64,000 bases of DNA from Saprospirales bacterium (GCA_016711045.1 JADJTT010000002.1:186001-250000); one strand, 5' to 3'; positions 47,245 to 57,403 are shown, counted from the stretch's first letter. Made by a program: numbers and translations. Notes: a model not told the origin generated them from the sequence alone.

Positions 47245-47252
47245 CAAATTTA
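47245..47252 (-). promoter_or_regulatory. Candidate -7 box for the 24-unit adhesin
   Basis: TAAATTTG on the minus strand fits TAnnTTTG, 25 bases before the ATG at 47219; no matching -33 box. Confidence 0.3.
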
Positions 47253-47499
47253 ACACAGGGATATCTATTTCGGGAAAAAATTATTGCTGAATGGGGAATC
47301 CTTCTTCCTAAGCTAGATTAGTCCAAACCTGTTTCATCCCAAATAAACATTCATTTTCCCTAATTTTAGAGCAAAGTTTTTCAGGGAAGGGTAATTTTCG
47401 GGGGTAAAAAGTTGCATGAAGCCCATAAAGTATGATCCCTTCAGCCTCAAAAATGCTGGATCAACCGGCCTAGTTTTTAATAATAATAAAACGAAACTT

Positions 47500-50400
47500 A
47501 TGAGAAACGCGTTCCTCATCCTTGCCTGCTTCTTGCTCCACGTGTCCGTTTTTTCGCAACCTATTTCCTCCGACCTGCTGAAAGGGCTAAAAATCCGGAA
47601 TATTGGCCCGGGCGGCATGAGCGGTAGGGTCACCACCATCGACGTGGATCTCTCTAATCCAGACCGCATTTTTGTGGGCACGGCCTCCGGAGGCGTTTGG
47701 AAGTCCGAAAGCGGAGGCGCCACCTGGGAACCCGTTTTCGAGGAGGCCCCGCTACAAGCTATCGGCGCGCTGACCATCAACCAACGCAACCCCAGCGAGA
47801 TCTGGGTGGGCACCGGAGAAGGCAACCCGCGCAACTCCCTCAATTCGGGGGAGGGCATTTTTAAAAGCCTGGACGGCGGTCGAACCTGGAACTGTATGGG
47901 CCTGAAAGGAACACGGCTTATCCACCGAATCCTCATTCACCGGGATAATCCCGATGTGGTGATCGTAGGAGCCCTCGGCTCGGCCTGGGGCCCAGGGGAA
48001 GACCGCGGGGTGTATAAAACTACCGATGGAGGAAAAACCTGGCGAAAAGTACTTTACGTCAACCCCGAAACGGGCTGCGGCGACCTGGTCGTCGACCCCT
48101 CCAATCCCAATAAGCTCATCGCCGCTATGTGGGAATTTGGCCGCAAACCCTGGACGTTCAACTCCGGAGGGCCCGGTTCGGGTATCTTCGTGTCGTTCGA
48201 CGGGGGCGAGACCTGGACCCGTCGAACGGATAAAGACGGACTGCCGGAAGGGATCCTCGGCCGCGTCGGCCTGGCTATTGCCCCTTCCGAACCCTCCATC
48301 GTCTATGCGCTGGTAGAAGCAAAAGAAAATGCCTTGTTCAAATCAACCGACGGCGGCTTCACCTGGAAAAAAATTGCCGATAAAAATATTGGCAATCGCC
48401 CCTTCTACTACGCCGATATTTTTGTAGATCCCAAAAATGAAAATCGTGTATTCAACCTGTTCAGCAGCGTAACCGTTAGCCAGGATGGCGGCCATACCTT
48501 CGACGACCTGCTTCCTTCCGGAGGGTTCGGAGGTATTCACCCTGATCACCATGCCTTCTGGATCCATCCCGACGACCCCAAATTCATCATGGAAGGTAAC
48601 GATGGCGGCCTCTATATCTCCCGCGACGGAGGCAGTCACTGGCAGTTTGTGAATAATCTGCCGGTGGGCCAGTTTTACCATATCAGCTACGACATGTCAA
48701 TCCCCTACCAGGTAGGCGGCGGCATGCAGGACAATGGCTCCTGGATAGGCCCCAGTTCCGTGTGGCAACGTGGAGGCATCCAGAACCACGAATGGCAGGA
48801 GATATACTTTGGCGATGGCTTCGACGTGGTGTTCAAACCCGGCGATCCCCGGCACGCCTATGCGATGTCACAAGGCGGCAATGTAGCCTATATCGACCGG
48901 GAAACCGGAAAATCCTACCCCATTACCCCCCAGCATCCCGACGGTATTCCGCTGCGCTTCAACTGGAATGCGGGCATTGCCCAGGATCCGTTCCATGACT
49001 GTGGGGTGTATTTCGGGAGCCAATTTCTCCACAAAAGCATGGATTGCGGACAAACCTGGACTATCCTCTCCCCCGACCTGACTACCAATGATTCCACCAA
49101 ACAAAAACAGTACGAAAGTGGCGGACTGACCATCGACGATACCGAAGCAGAAAACTTCACGACCATTCTTTCCATCGCCCCCAGCTCGCTGGATGAAAAT
49201 ATCATCTGGGTCGGCACCGATGACGGCAACCTGCAGCTGACCCGTGACGGGGGGAGGACCTGGGCTAACCTCGCCAGCCGCCTCCCGGATTGTCCGGAGG
49301 GCAGTTGGATACCCCAGATCCGGGCCTCCACCTACAGCGCAGGCGAAGCCTTTGTGGTCGTCAATAACTACCGGCGAAACGACTGGCGGCCTATGGTCTA
49401 TTTCACCAATGACTTCGGCGCCTCTTTCCGGCGTATAGCCGATGAGAAAAAAATTTCGGGACATGCCCTGTCTATCATCCAGGATCCCGAAGTGCCCAAC
49501 CTGCTCTGGATGGGTACCGACTACGGGCTGTATGTGAGCATCGACTTCGGCGCTACATGGACCCAATGGAAAAATGGCTTCCCTTCTGTTTCTACCGCCG
49601 ATCTGGCTATTCATCCCCGGGACGGCGACCTCCTCGTAGCTACCTTTGGCCGCTCGGTCTGGATACTCGACGATATTCGCCCTTTTCGGGAGTTGGCCCG
49701 TACAAAAGGAAAGGTGCTCGAACAGGATTTCGCGGTTTTTGACGCCCCGGATGCCTACCTCGCTGAATACCGCTCGGTAGATGGTACGCGGTTTATTGCT
49801 GATGCCGTATTTGTCGGCGAAAACCGGCCCAGCGGCGCCCTGCTCACCTATTGGGTCAAACCTCCTGTAAAGGCGGAGGCAAAAGAAGACCCCAAAAACG
49901 GAAAGGGAGGCCGTGATAAGAAGGATCGAATAAAGGTACGGGTCATCGACGAATCGGGCGATACCATTCGCACGTTCTCCATTCGTCCCGATACCGGCAT
50001 GGTCCGCTTCACCTGGGATATGCGCCGCGATGGCGTTCGCTTCCCAAGAGCTATGAACCGCTGGGGCGGAAGAGAGCAGGAAAATGAAGATGAGCTACCC
50101 GCCGGCATCGAGGTGTTTCCCGGCACCTATAAACTGGTATTCTCCTATAAAAAGGCCGTCGATTCGACCCAGGTAAGGGTGTGGCCCGACCCACGTATTC
50201 CCTATGATATAGAAGTAGAGAAAACCCGGAAAGGAGCAGTCGATAACTTTTACCAGCTGGTGGAAGTGGCCACCAAGAGCTTGAACCAGTTGAAGGAGGC
50301 GCAAAAGACATTAGCCCTTGTGAACCAGACGCTGGTCAATGCTCCAGACAGCACCCAAAAGATCTTTAAAGACAAAGCAAAAGTGCTGGGCGACTCCCTG

Positions 50401-50691
50401 AAGACCCTCGTGGAACTCTATAATGAGCCCGAAGATCTCAAAGGCATCCAACGTGGGTCAGATAATATTTCCGCCTACCTGTTCCGCACCTTGCGCTACC
50501 TTAGAGATAACCCGCAGGGCAGCCCCAACCAGATGGCACAGATCAGTCAGAAACAAGCAGAAAAAGCCCTCAGCCAGGCGTTGGAGCGTATTAATCGCTT
50601 CTTCGCGGAAGATTGGGCACAGTACCAACGGGATGTCGAAGCGCTCGATGTGTCGTTGTTTAAGCCGGTAGAGCAACTCCGCATGGAATAG
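47500..50691 (+). CDS. Secreted BNR/VPS10-type beta-propeller protein
   Basis: 1,063 residues from the ATG at 47500 (RNAFLILACFLLHVSVFSQ signal peptide); 28 open codons upstream lack signal features. About residues 25-720 are BNR/Asp-box blades with the repeated pattern S-x-D-G-G-x-T-W (KSLDGGRTWN, KTTDGGKTWR, VSFDGGETWT, KSTDGGFTWK, LTRDGGRTWA), as in sortilin/VPS10 and sialidase-like propellers. A beta domain and a helical C-terminal tail (about 950-1063) follow. Often annotated as glycosyl hydrolase, but no catalytic residues can be named; binding is as likely. No T9SS sorting domain at the C-terminus, so periplasmic or surface location by another route. Confidence 0.9.
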   Translation: MRNAFLILACFLLHVSVFSQPISSDLLKGLKIRNIGPGGMSGRVTTIDVDLSNPDRIFVGTASGGVWKSESGGATWEPVFEEAPLQAIGALTINQRNPSEIWVGTGEGNPRNSLNSGEGIFKSLDGGRTWNCMGLKGTRLIHRILIHRDNPDVVIVGALGSAWGPGEDRGVYKTTDGGKTWRKVLYVNPETGCGDLVVDPSNPNKLIAAMWEFGRKPWTFNSGGPGSGIFVSFDGGETWTRRTDKDGLPEGILGRVGLAIAPSEPSIVYALVEAKENALFKSTDGGFTWKKIADKNIGNRPFYYADIFVDPKNENRVFNLFSSVTVSQDGGHTFDDLLPSGGFGGIHPDHHAFWIHPDDPKFIMEGNDGGLYISRDGGSHWQFVNNLPVGQFYHISYDMSIPYQVGGGMQDNGSWIGPSSVWQRGGIQNHEWQEIYFGDGFDVVFKPGDPRHAYAMSQGGNVAYIDRETGKSYPITPQHPDGIPLRFNWNAGIAQDPFHDCGVYFGSQFLHKSMDCGQTWTILSPDLTTNDSTKQKQYESGGLTIDDTEAENFTTILSIAPSSLDENIIWVGTDDGNLQLTRDGGRTWANLASRLPDCPEGSWIPQIRASTYSAGEAFVVVNNYRRNDWRPMVYFTNDFGASFRRIADEKKISGHALSIIQDPEVPNLLWMGTDYGLYVSIDFGATWTQWKNGFPSVSTADLAIHPRDGDLLVATFGRSVWILDDIRPFRELARTKGKVLEQDFAVFDAPDAYLAEYRSVDGTRFIADAVFVGENRPSGALLTYWVKPPVKAEAKEDPKNGKGGRDKKDRIKVRVIDESGDTIRTFSIRPDTGMVRFTWDMRRDGVRFPRAMNRWGGREQENEDELPAGIEVFPGTYKLVFSYKKAVDSTQVRVWPDPRIPYDIEVEKTRKGAVDNFYQLVEVATKSLNQLKEAQKTLALVNQTLVNAPDSTQKIFKDKAKVLGDSLKTLVELYNEPEDLKGIQRGSDNISAYLFRTLRYLRDNPQGSPNQMAQISQKQAEKALSQALERINRFFAEDWAQYQRDVEALDVSLFKPVEQLRME

Positions 50692-50709
50692 TAAAAAAGA
50701 CCTTTTTCA

Positions 50710-51624
50710 TTATTCAAGGATCATTATCCCAGCCTTGCCGCCCAGTCTCGCTCCTGGCGCCAGCATTTGCAGCCCTTCTCCATTATTGAAGGCATCGATA
50801 TTGCAGGTCATGGGCTCGAGGGCGATAGATTGCCGGGCGGGCGGGATGAAGACTTGTAGAAAGGGAAAAACGCTTTCCTGCCAGTAGCGCAGGTGAAGGG
50901 TCTCGAATTGAAGGGATACCTCAGCCCGGGAGCCGGGCTCCTGTAGCAAAAACCCGGTATCGAATTGGGCCTGGCCGATCTTCTCCGGCGATTGAAAGCC
51001 GGAGAAGATCGCCTTTTCCCCGGTCGGGATCATTCGCGCATCGACTTCTATCCTGCGCACTGCGGGAAGCTTCAGTGTAACGGAATTGACCGGTACGCCC
51101 AATTGAAAATAGGGGTGCCAACCGAATCCGGCAGGCATGGGCTGGGCGCCGGTATTTTCCAGTTCCAGGCTTATTTCAAACCCGGTGACGGGATTCATGG
51201 CATAAACCACACGCATCACAAATGGGAAAGGGTAGTAAAAAAATTTCCCTCCATAATGATAGGCCAACTCCATTCGCCCATCCTCCTCCTTCACGAGCTC
51301 AAAAGGTTTATCCATGACAAATCCATGGAGGGCATTACCTCTCTCGCCCTCGTTGAGGGGAAATTGATACATCTCCTCCCCTACCCGGTAACGACCATCT
51401 TTCAGGCGGTTGGGGAAAGGAGCCAGCAATGCGCTTTTTCCCCAATCAAGCGTATCCAGTTCGTCCGCGTTTTGGTAACCATCCAGCACAGAAATGCCCC
51501 GAAAACGCAATTCGGTCAGGCAGGCGCCCCTTTCCGGCACCACCGAAAACCCCGACTTGCTTTCCGGATCAATGTGGCGGTGGACAGCGTAGGGACCCCA
51601 ATGTATTTTTTCTCTAGAAAACAT
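50710..51624 (-). CDS. Aldose 1-epimerase (galactose mutarotase family)
   Basis: 304 residues. Interconverts alpha and beta anomers of aldoses. Family residues are present: Asn72-Arg73 (FPNRL), His100 in NALHGFV, His170 in GWHPYF and the catalytic Glu270 in SIALEPMTCNIDAFNN. No signal peptide, so cytoplasmic. It lies 19 bases after the subtilase gene on the same strand and may be read from it, although the two functions are unrelated. The specific sugar is not evident. ATG at 51624. Confidence 0.9.
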   Translation of the reverse strand: MFSREKIHWGPYAVHRHIDPESKSGFSVVPERGACLTELRFRGISVLDGYQNADELDTLDWGKSALLAPFPNRLKDGRYRVGEEMYQFPLNEGERGNALHGFVMDKPFELVKEEDGRMELAYHYGGKFFYYPFPFVMRVVYAMNPVTGFEISLELENTGAQPMPAGFGWHPYFQLGVPVNSVTLKLPAVRRIEVDARMIPTGEKAIFSGFQSPEKIGQAQFDTGFLLQEPGSRAEVSLQFETLHLRYWQESVFPFLQVFIPPARQSIALEPMTCNIDAFNNGEGLQMLAPGARLGGKAGIMILE

Positions 51625-51643
51625 ATTGGATAACTTAAATCCC

Positions 51644-54622
51644 TTATCTAATCACCTGGAACTTGGCCGTAACCATCCCTTTATCCGTTTGCATCCGCAC
51701 AAAATACAGGCCATTGGTCCAACCATTGAGCTGAAGTTGAGTGTGTTGTCCCGAAAGCGATTGCCTCCAAACCTCCCTACCTTGCAGGTCAAACACCTGC
51801 AACTCCGATGCATGGCCTTCCCATTCAACCTGGAGGTAATCGCGGGTCGGATTGGGGTATAGGCGCAATGTAGCGTCGGACGCAGGCTCTGAAGTGCTGG
51901 ATATCAGCGCTTCGACCACAACCGTTTTAAATGCCGATGCGGCACAGCCCACCGCATCGCTCGCCGAGAGGCTTACGGTGTATGCGCCGGGCTGTGTGTA
52001 AGTATGGCTGGGGTTTTGCTCCGCGGTGGTGGTTCCATCTCCAAAGTTCCAGAACCAGGACGTAGTCCCTGCCGCCTGTTCGGTAAAATCAATTGCCGCG
52101 TTGCCGCCAACCAGCACGATCGTATCCTGAGAAACGGTAAAATCCACTACCGGCATTGCGCCCGTTCCGCCCAGGCTGACTTCGACAGGCGTGCGGCCGC
52201 AGATCTCCTCATATTCAATTTCCCAATCGTAGAAATAATACCACTTCTGTGATCCGTTGGGGCCGGTAGAACGCTTGATCTCCAGAATATCCTTGACCGT
52301 ATAAGGAAAATCCAGCCCGGAGGTATTGTAGATCAGTGGGATGCCATAATCGAGCACCAACCGCAGGTTTTCCCCTTCCGGAATGGTCATGTTCAGGGTT
52401 ACCACCCCCTCGCCTACATGATTGACGACAAGTGTCTTGGTCTTGATGGCTTTTCCGTTTTCATCCTGCAACTGGATAATCCGGGGGCCCGCCACTTCCG
52501 TGTACATTTTCACTGTCTTGATCTTGAAAGGCGCATATGCATCAAAGACGATTCCCTCTCCATCGGGATCCGGGCCGAGTTCCCAATTGCCGTCTTCCCG
52601 GTTTTCTAAACCCACTTTATCTGTATAGGTGGCATCAGCAAAAAATACGGTATCGCTGGTCAGCGGTCCGGCCAGGAAAACCGGGCCTTCCCCCAATAGA
52701 TTCCCATCTTCGGGAGCATCGTACCATTGGAAAGTGACAGCGCCGGGGCCGTCATAGCTGGCGCGCAACGCTACTACCGCACTATCGCATACATTCATGT
52801 CAGGTCCCAGATCAAGGGCCGCATCCAGATAGCTCCGGTCTTCCACCTTAACCGGTAACACAAAGCGGTTGTTGAGGTAACGATCATCCGGCGCGCCGTT
52901 GACGGTCAGGATCTCTACCTCCAGGTGATTTTTACCTTCTGCAATGGACATGGAAGGTAGATCGATGGAGACATATTCGCCTGGTTCCAGGGTCCCGGAC
53001 CATGAAAATTGGGTGCTCTCAGTCCCAACCACCATTGAAATTTCCATGGAATTGATCGTCGTCAGCCCGTCATTCTGCACGATTACTTGTCCGGTCACCA
53101 CCTCTTCACAATTGTATTCCCTGGATTTGACCAGGACGATCAGGGCATCGGTATTATTTACCACCGGCGGTGCAGGCACGTTCCCCTGGGCAATGAGGTA
53201 ATAGAATGCCGCTTCGACATTGATGATCCCCATCCCATAGGTATTGTCTTCTCCCGGATCACCGAGGTCGGTGCAAGTGTGGTACAAGGCCAGTTTGAGC
53301 TCGTGACCGGGCAAATAGGGAAACGCTTCCTTCAACAACAACACCGCACCCGTTGCATGTGGCGCAGCCATGGAAGTGCCGTTGTAATAGGCATATCCAA
53401 TACCGGACACACTCGATCGAACCGATTCTCCGGGTGCAGACACCTCCGGTTTGATCAGCAACGACCCTTCTCCTCCACAATTGGAAGGACCGCGACTGGA
53501 AAAATTCGCAATAGGCAAGGTTGAAATATTGCCATTCAAGGCGCCCACTGTAAAGGAATTAACGACATCGGTATTGATATTGTGCGGAGGGGAAATGGTC
53601 ATCTCAGCGGGGCCCTCATTTCCTGCGGAAAAAATAACCGCTATTCCAGCTGCGTCCAGGGCATTCAACAGATCGACATATACACTGGTACAATCATCCT
53701 CCGTCGTGGGATCGTACCAGGAATTGTTAACAGCATCCGGCATATCTTCAAAGGTATCGGGATCCCCATCCGGATCGAGCGACCATTGAAAGGCGCCGAT
53801 CTGATCTTCATTGAAACCTGCATTTCCGCACCCAATCGTCGAGCACCCCATCCAGGTCGAATTAAACGCGACACCAATCGTATCGTGTGTGATTCGATCC
53901 AGTCCCATCATCGTACCGGTTACATGGGTGCCATGGCTATCGCAATCGTAGGGATCTTTCAAGGAAGAATTAAACTCATACCAGGCTTCTCCTGGTCCGG
54001 TATAAAACCCGCGATATTTCGCAGCTAAAGCCGGGTGCCCGGGATCCACTCCGGTATCATTGGTGAGCGCCGTCCTGCCATACCCTGAATACCCCATGGC
54101 CCACATCGCCGGGGCATTGATAGCCGCCAGTCCGGGCTCCTTTCCACCTGGCTGGGTTGCGGTCCCCATGGAGAAAGCCTCTGCGTGAGCGGAGGTGGCA
54201 AGCGGGGCATTCCAATCCAAAAAGGCAATATCGGCGCGTTGACTCAGGTTGGCAATAACCGAAGCGTTGGCTTTCACGAAGATCAGGTTGGTAACCCAAT
54301 AAGGGTGGATAGAGCTGGGTTCAACCCCTGCTGATTGTTCCAAAAACGCGATAATAGGGCCTTGGGTAGCGGCCGCCTTCGCTTTCAAAATGGTATTCAC
54401 TTCCATGGACCGCTGGGCCAGGCCAGCTTTGCGGGACCGAAGGTTTTGATTGAGCGCTACCGCGTCGACCTTGTCCTTCAGTGCAATATAAAATGAATAA
54501 TACCCCGCCGGATCTTCGTGGATGCGCTTCAGCAAGCGCTTGGAAACGATATCTTCCCGAATGGTCTGCGCAAACAATGCAGGGGTGAGGATACACAGCA
54601 GTAGTGTCCAGACAAGCTTCAT
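51644..54622 (-). CDS. Subtilisin-family (S8) protease with PKD and T9SS type A domains
   Basis: 992 residues. Signal peptide (KLVWTLLLCILTPALFAQ), inhibitor-like prodomain (about 20-140), then the S8 catalytic domain with Asp189 (NDTGVD), His230 (DSHGTHVTG), oxyanion Asn in SAGNEGP and Ser417 (NGTSMAAPHATG). Beta-rich domains follow (about 500-800), then a PKD domain (WFWNFGDGTTTAEQNPSHTY) and a T9SS type A sorting domain (LRLYPNPTRDYLQVEW ... GLYFVRMQ ... KFQVIR). An active extracellular protease exported by type IX secretion; it could process surface proteins or feed on protein. ATG at 54622; the epimerase gene follows closely. Confidence 0.93.
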   Translation of the reverse strand: MKLVWTLLLCILTPALFAQTIREDIVSKRLLKRIHEDPAGYYSFYIALKDKVDAVALNQNLRSRKAGLAQRSMEVNTILKAKAAATQGPIIAFLEQSAGVEPSSIHPYWVTNLIFVKANASVIANLSQRADIAFLDWNAPLATSAHAEAFSMGTATQPGGKEPGLAAINAPAMWAMGYSGYGRTALTNDTGVDPGHPALAAKYRGFYTGPGEAWYEFNSSLKDPYDCDSHGTHVTGTMMGLDRITHDTIGVAFNSTWMGCSTIGCGNAGFNEDQIGAFQWSLDPDGDPDTFEDMPDAVNNSWYDPTTEDDCTSVYVDLLNALDAAGIAVIFSAGNEGPAEMTISPPHNINTDVVNSFTVGALNGNISTLPIANFSSRGPSNCGGEGSLLIKPEVSAPGESVRSSVSGIGYAYYNGTSMAAPHATGAVLLLKEAFPYLPGHELKLALYHTCTDLGDPGEDNTYGMGIINVEAAFYYLIAQGNVPAPPVVNNTDALIVLVKSREYNCEEVVTGQVIVQNDGLTTINSMEISMVVGTESTQFSWSGTLEPGEYVSIDLPSMSIAEGKNHLEVEILTVNGAPDDRYLNNRFVLPVKVEDRSYLDAALDLGPDMNVCDSAVVALRASYDGPGAVTFQWYDAPEDGNLLGEGPVFLAGPLTSDTVFFADATYTDKVGLENREDGNWELGPDPDGEGIVFDAYAPFKIKTVKMYTEVAGPRIIQLQDENGKAIKTKTLVVNHVGEGVVTLNMTIPEGENLRLVLDYGIPLIYNTSGLDFPYTVKDILEIKRSTGPNGSQKWYYFYDWEIEYEEICGRTPVEVSLGGTGAMPVVDFTVSQDTIVLVGGNAAIDFTEQAAGTTSWFWNFGDGTTTAEQNPSHTYTQPGAYTVSLSASDAVGCAASAFKTVVVEALISSTSEPASDATLRLYPNPTRDYLQVEWEGHASELQVFDLQGREVWRQSLSGQHTQLQLNGWTNGLYFVRMQTDKGMVTAKFQVIR

Positions 54623-54755
54623 ACAAAATCCTTTTATTTACATTACTTAACTGATGTTACGCAAATTGATCCTTTTTATAATAAGGTGAAGAGCATCTCG
54701 CTTCCCCCCGCAAAAGGCAACTTTCTGTGCAAAATCAGTTACTTTAGAAATGCGG

Positions 54756-54763
54756 CAAAATTA
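54756..54763 (-). promoter_or_regulatory. Candidate -7 box for the subtilase
   Basis: TAATTTTG on the minus strand fits TAnnTTTG, 133 bases before the ATG at 54622; -33 box not convincing. Confidence 0.3.
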
Positions 54764-54821
54764 GCTTATAAACATTTTAAAAAGCACCAAGTTAAAGGAT
54801 TGAAGCTAGAAAATGTTTAAA

Positions 54822-55502
54822 TTATTTGGTTTTCAAAACACCCTTTGGTGGGCGCACCAATAGATTGTCAGCTACTTTGCGGGAGATAGCCAGTTTTCCG
54901 GATGGCGCCTCCAGCACCATGGAATCATCGAAAGGTAGGTGTTTGAGCACCTGCAGCCGGGTACCGATCAGCAGGCTTTGTTCTTCGAGGTATTCCAACA
55001 GTTCCCGGGAGTCGTCTTTGACCCCGGCTACGATGGTTTCACTCCCTTCAGGTAAGGTCGACAGCAATACGGTTTGCCGGTCGGGTAAATGGCCTTCCTT
55101 ATCGGGGATGGGGCCGCCATGCGGATCGAAAGAAGGATTATCCAGAAAGTCGTCCAGGCGATTGATGAGCGCTTCTGATTGAATGTGTTCCAACTGTTCG
55201 GCAATATCATGCACTTCACTCCAACCAAAGCCCAGTTTTTCCACCAGAAACACTTCCCATATCCGGTGTTTCCGAATGATATCCACCGCCACGGAACGCC
55301 CCTTGCCGGTGAGTAACACGCCTTGATATTTTTCGTATTCAACCAGTTCCTTCGCCGCCAGTTTTTTGATCATATCCGTTACCGAAGCAGCCTGGACCTC
55401 GAGCTCGCGTGCCAGCGCAGAGGTGCTGACGGCACTGGCCGCCTCTTCCAGCGATAGTTTAAATATAGCTTTCAGGTAATTTTCTTCGTGCTGGGAATGC
55501 AT
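54822..55502 (-). CDS. troR: DtxR/MntR-family metal-dependent regulator (TroR-like)
   Basis: 226 residues. N-terminal winged helix (about 5-65; SALARELEVQAASVTDMIKK is the recognition region), then the metal-binding/dimerisation domain with HRIWEVFL, EVHDIAEQLEH, and a C-terminal FeoA/SH3-like domain (about 150-226). DtxR-family proteins bind Mn or Fe and repress metal-uptake genes. It is the last gene of a troABCD-type operon and overlaps the permease gene by 44 bases, so it very likely controls this operon; a candidate operator lies upstream of the first gene. The gene name is by analogy with troR/mntR. Confidence 0.92.
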   Translation of the reverse strand: MHSQHEENYLKAIFKLSLEEAASAVSTSALARELEVQAASVTDMIKKLAAKELVEYEKYQGVLLTGKGRSVAVDIIRKHRIWEVFLVEKLGFGWSEVHDIAEQLEHIQSEALINRLDDFLDNPSFDPHGGPIPDKEGHLPDRQTVLLSTLPEGSETIVAGVKDDSRELLEYLEEQSLLIGTRLQVLKHLPFDDSMVLEAPSGKLAISRKVADNLLVRPPKGVLKTK

Positions 55503-56397
55503 GTAAACGCTTTTTTATAAAATGAATGCCCAATGCCAGTATAAACCAAAAACCTGCCGCCACGGCCATAGCTCCCGCCACCGAACCGTTGGTAGCGACC
55601 GCCAGTCCATACCCAAGCACAGCGGATAGAAATCCGAAAAGTGCCGACAACCCGAGCATCACAGGCAACCGGTCGGTAAGGAGATACGCGGTGGCGGGCG
55701 GCACGATCAAAAAAGCTACGACCAAAATAGCGCCCACCGATTCAAACGACACCACCGTGGCCAGCGACACCGTGCTCATCAACGCATAATGCCAAAAAAC
55801 CGTAGAGATCCCAAGCGTGGCGGCATAGGACGCATCAAAAGTAGTCAATTGAAGGCCTTTATACCCCATCCCGATAAAGGTTAGTATGAGCAACAGGGCG
55901 CCACCCAATATCCAGACAGCCCTGGGACCGAGCGACGTCCCATTGGACAGTATCCAGGTATCGAGGGGCACGTAGGCGATTTCCCCGTACAAAACACAGT
56001 CCTGATCGAGGTCTACCTGACGGGTAAAATAAGAGATGAGAATGATGCCAATGGCGAACAAGGTCGTATAGGAAATGCCTATCGAAGCATCTGCCTGCAT
56101 TCGGCCCACCCGGTGCAGCCACTCGATCAACACCGTGACCAATACCCCGACAGCCGCTGCGCCGATCAACATAGGCAGGGAGTCTCTGGACTCAGCCAGT
56201 AAAAAGGCAATTACGATACCGGGCAATACCGCATGGGAGATGGCATCTCCCACCATGGCCATTTGCCGAAGTACCAAAAAACTGCCCAACAACCCGCAAC
56301 AAAGAGCGACCAGCGTACCAGTCAATATGATCCAAATTGCATCCATGAAAAAAACTTTTGAATGGATGACGGCCATCCATTCTATTAAGAAATTCAT
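55459..56397 (-). CDS. troD: Manganese/zinc ABC transporter permease (TroD-like)
   Basis: 312 residues from the ATG at 56397 (MNFLIEWMAV); a later ATG at 56346 (MDAIWIILTGTL) is also plausible. It has about eight to nine membrane segments and the ABC-3 family signature GDAISHAVLPGIVIAF, plus VVSFESVGAILVVAFLIVPPATAYLLTDRL near the end. It forms the inner-membrane channel together with the preceding permease. It overlaps the downstream regulator and follows a hairpin that closes the preceding permease gene. Confidence 0.92.
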   Translation of the reverse strand: MNFLIEWMAVIHSKVFFMDAIWIILTGTLVALCCGLLGSFLVLRQMAMVGDAISHAVLPGIVIAFLLAESRDSLPMLIGAAAVGVLVTVLIEWLHRVGRMQADASIGISYTTLFAIGIILISYFTRQVDLDQDCVLYGEIAYVPLDTWILSNGTSLGPRAVWILGGALLLILTFIGMGYKGLQLTTFDASYAATLGISTVFWHYALMSTVSLATVVSFESVGAILVVAFLIVPPATAYLLTDRLPVMLGLSALFGFLSAVLGYGLAVATNGSVAGAMAVAAGFWFILALGIHFIKKRLHAFPARRKLPESYI

Positions 56398-56405
56398 GCC
56401 TGATT

Positions 56406-57401
56406 CTATTTGAAAAGACGAATTTTCCGCCTGTGGCGGCAAATTCGTCTTTTCAAATCAAGTCTTCCAGTTGGAACAAGATCTTCAATACATTTTACAT
56501 TTTCCAGGGCAATTTTACGTGCGTATCGCCATTGGCGCAGCCAGCGGCCCAAAACGCCCCTCCTGGGCGCCCAGAGCATGGAAAAAACCGTAAGTGCCGC
56601 CAGTGCCAGTACGATCCATGGGCCGGTTGGCATGGAAGGAGCTGTGAAAGAAATAAATGCACCCGCCCAGGCAGCCAGGATGCCCATCCCTACCGCTAAT
56701 AAAAGCATGACCGAGAGCCGGTCGGTCCAGAATCGAGCCGCCGCAGCCGGGGCGATCAGCAGGGAAGCCATCAACACGACGCCCACTGCCTGGATGCCCA
56801 CCGCAATAGAGAGCACGGTGATCGTGGAAAGCAGGAACTCCAACAGGCGGACCGGCATCCCAATAGCCCGGGCATAATCCTCGTCGAAAGCGAGCACTTT
56901 AAATCCTTTATAAAACAGAAGCAGTATGACCACCACGGCCAATACGACCCATCCAAACATCGATACATCCTGGCTGGTAATAGAAGCTGCCTTTCCAAAC
57001 AGGAACTTGTCGAGTCCACTTTGGCTGGCCACGCCCGATTGTTGGATACTGGTCAGTAGCCAAATCCCCAGTCCAAAAAACACGCTCAATACCAGGCCAA
57101 TCACGCTATCGGCTTTGAGCTTGGTGCGGCGCACCAGGAAATCAATGGACAAAAGAGAAAGCCAACCGGCCACGAGCGCCCCGAGCAGCAACACGTAGGG
57201 CGCTTTGCTGTGTCCGACCAGAAAAGCCAGGCAAACGCCCGGCAAAATGGAATGCGCGACTGCATCGCCCAACAAGGCTCGCTTGCGCAGGAGGGTAAAC
57301 ACACCTACCAGTCCGGCACTGGCGCCTAACAGGGTAGTTCCCCATACCACCATGCGTACATTCGGATCCGACAGGGACAAAAATTCCAGCAAGCTATTCA
57401 T
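56406..57401 (-). CDS. troC: Manganese/zinc ABC transporter permease (TroC-like)
   Basis: 331 residues from the ATG at 57401 (MNSLLEFLSLSDPNVRM). ABC-3 family permease with GDAVAHSILPGVCLAFL and IQAVGVVLMASLLIAPAAAARFWTDRL and about nine membrane segments. The C-terminal 45 residues after the last segment are basic (RRGVLGRWLRQWRYARKIAL). In many homologues this leads into an extra winged-helix domain, but here it ends in KRRICRHRRKIRLFK, encoded by a perfect palindrome. The tail may be a truncated remnant. The gene starts 2 bases after the ATPase stop. Confidence 0.92.
   Translation of the reverse strand: MNSLLEFLSLSDPNVRMVVWGTTLLGASAGLVGVFTLLRKRALLGDAVAHSILPGVCLAFLVGHSKAPYVLLLGALVAGWLSLLSIDFLVRRTKLKADSVIGLVLSVFFGLGIWLLTSIQQSGVASQSGLDKFLFGKAASITSQDVSMFGWVVLAVVVILLLFYKGFKVLAFDEDYARAIGMPVRLLEFLLSTITVLSIAVGIQAVGVVLMASLLIAPAAAARFWTDRLSVMLLLAVGMGILAAWAGAFISFTAPSMPTGPWIVLALAALTVFSMLWAPRRGVLGRWLRQWRYARKIALENVKCIEDLVPTGRLDLKRRICRHRRKIRLFK
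56410..56456. repeat. Palindrome at the 3' end of troC
   Basis: A 16-bp perfect outer stem (56410-56425 with 56441-56456) and an inner CCGCC/GGCGG stem with TGT loop. It encodes the last residues of the permease and sits between two genes of one operon. It may be a REP-like insertion or an internal RNA-processing or attenuation site. Confidence 0.75.
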
Positions 57402-57403
57402 AA

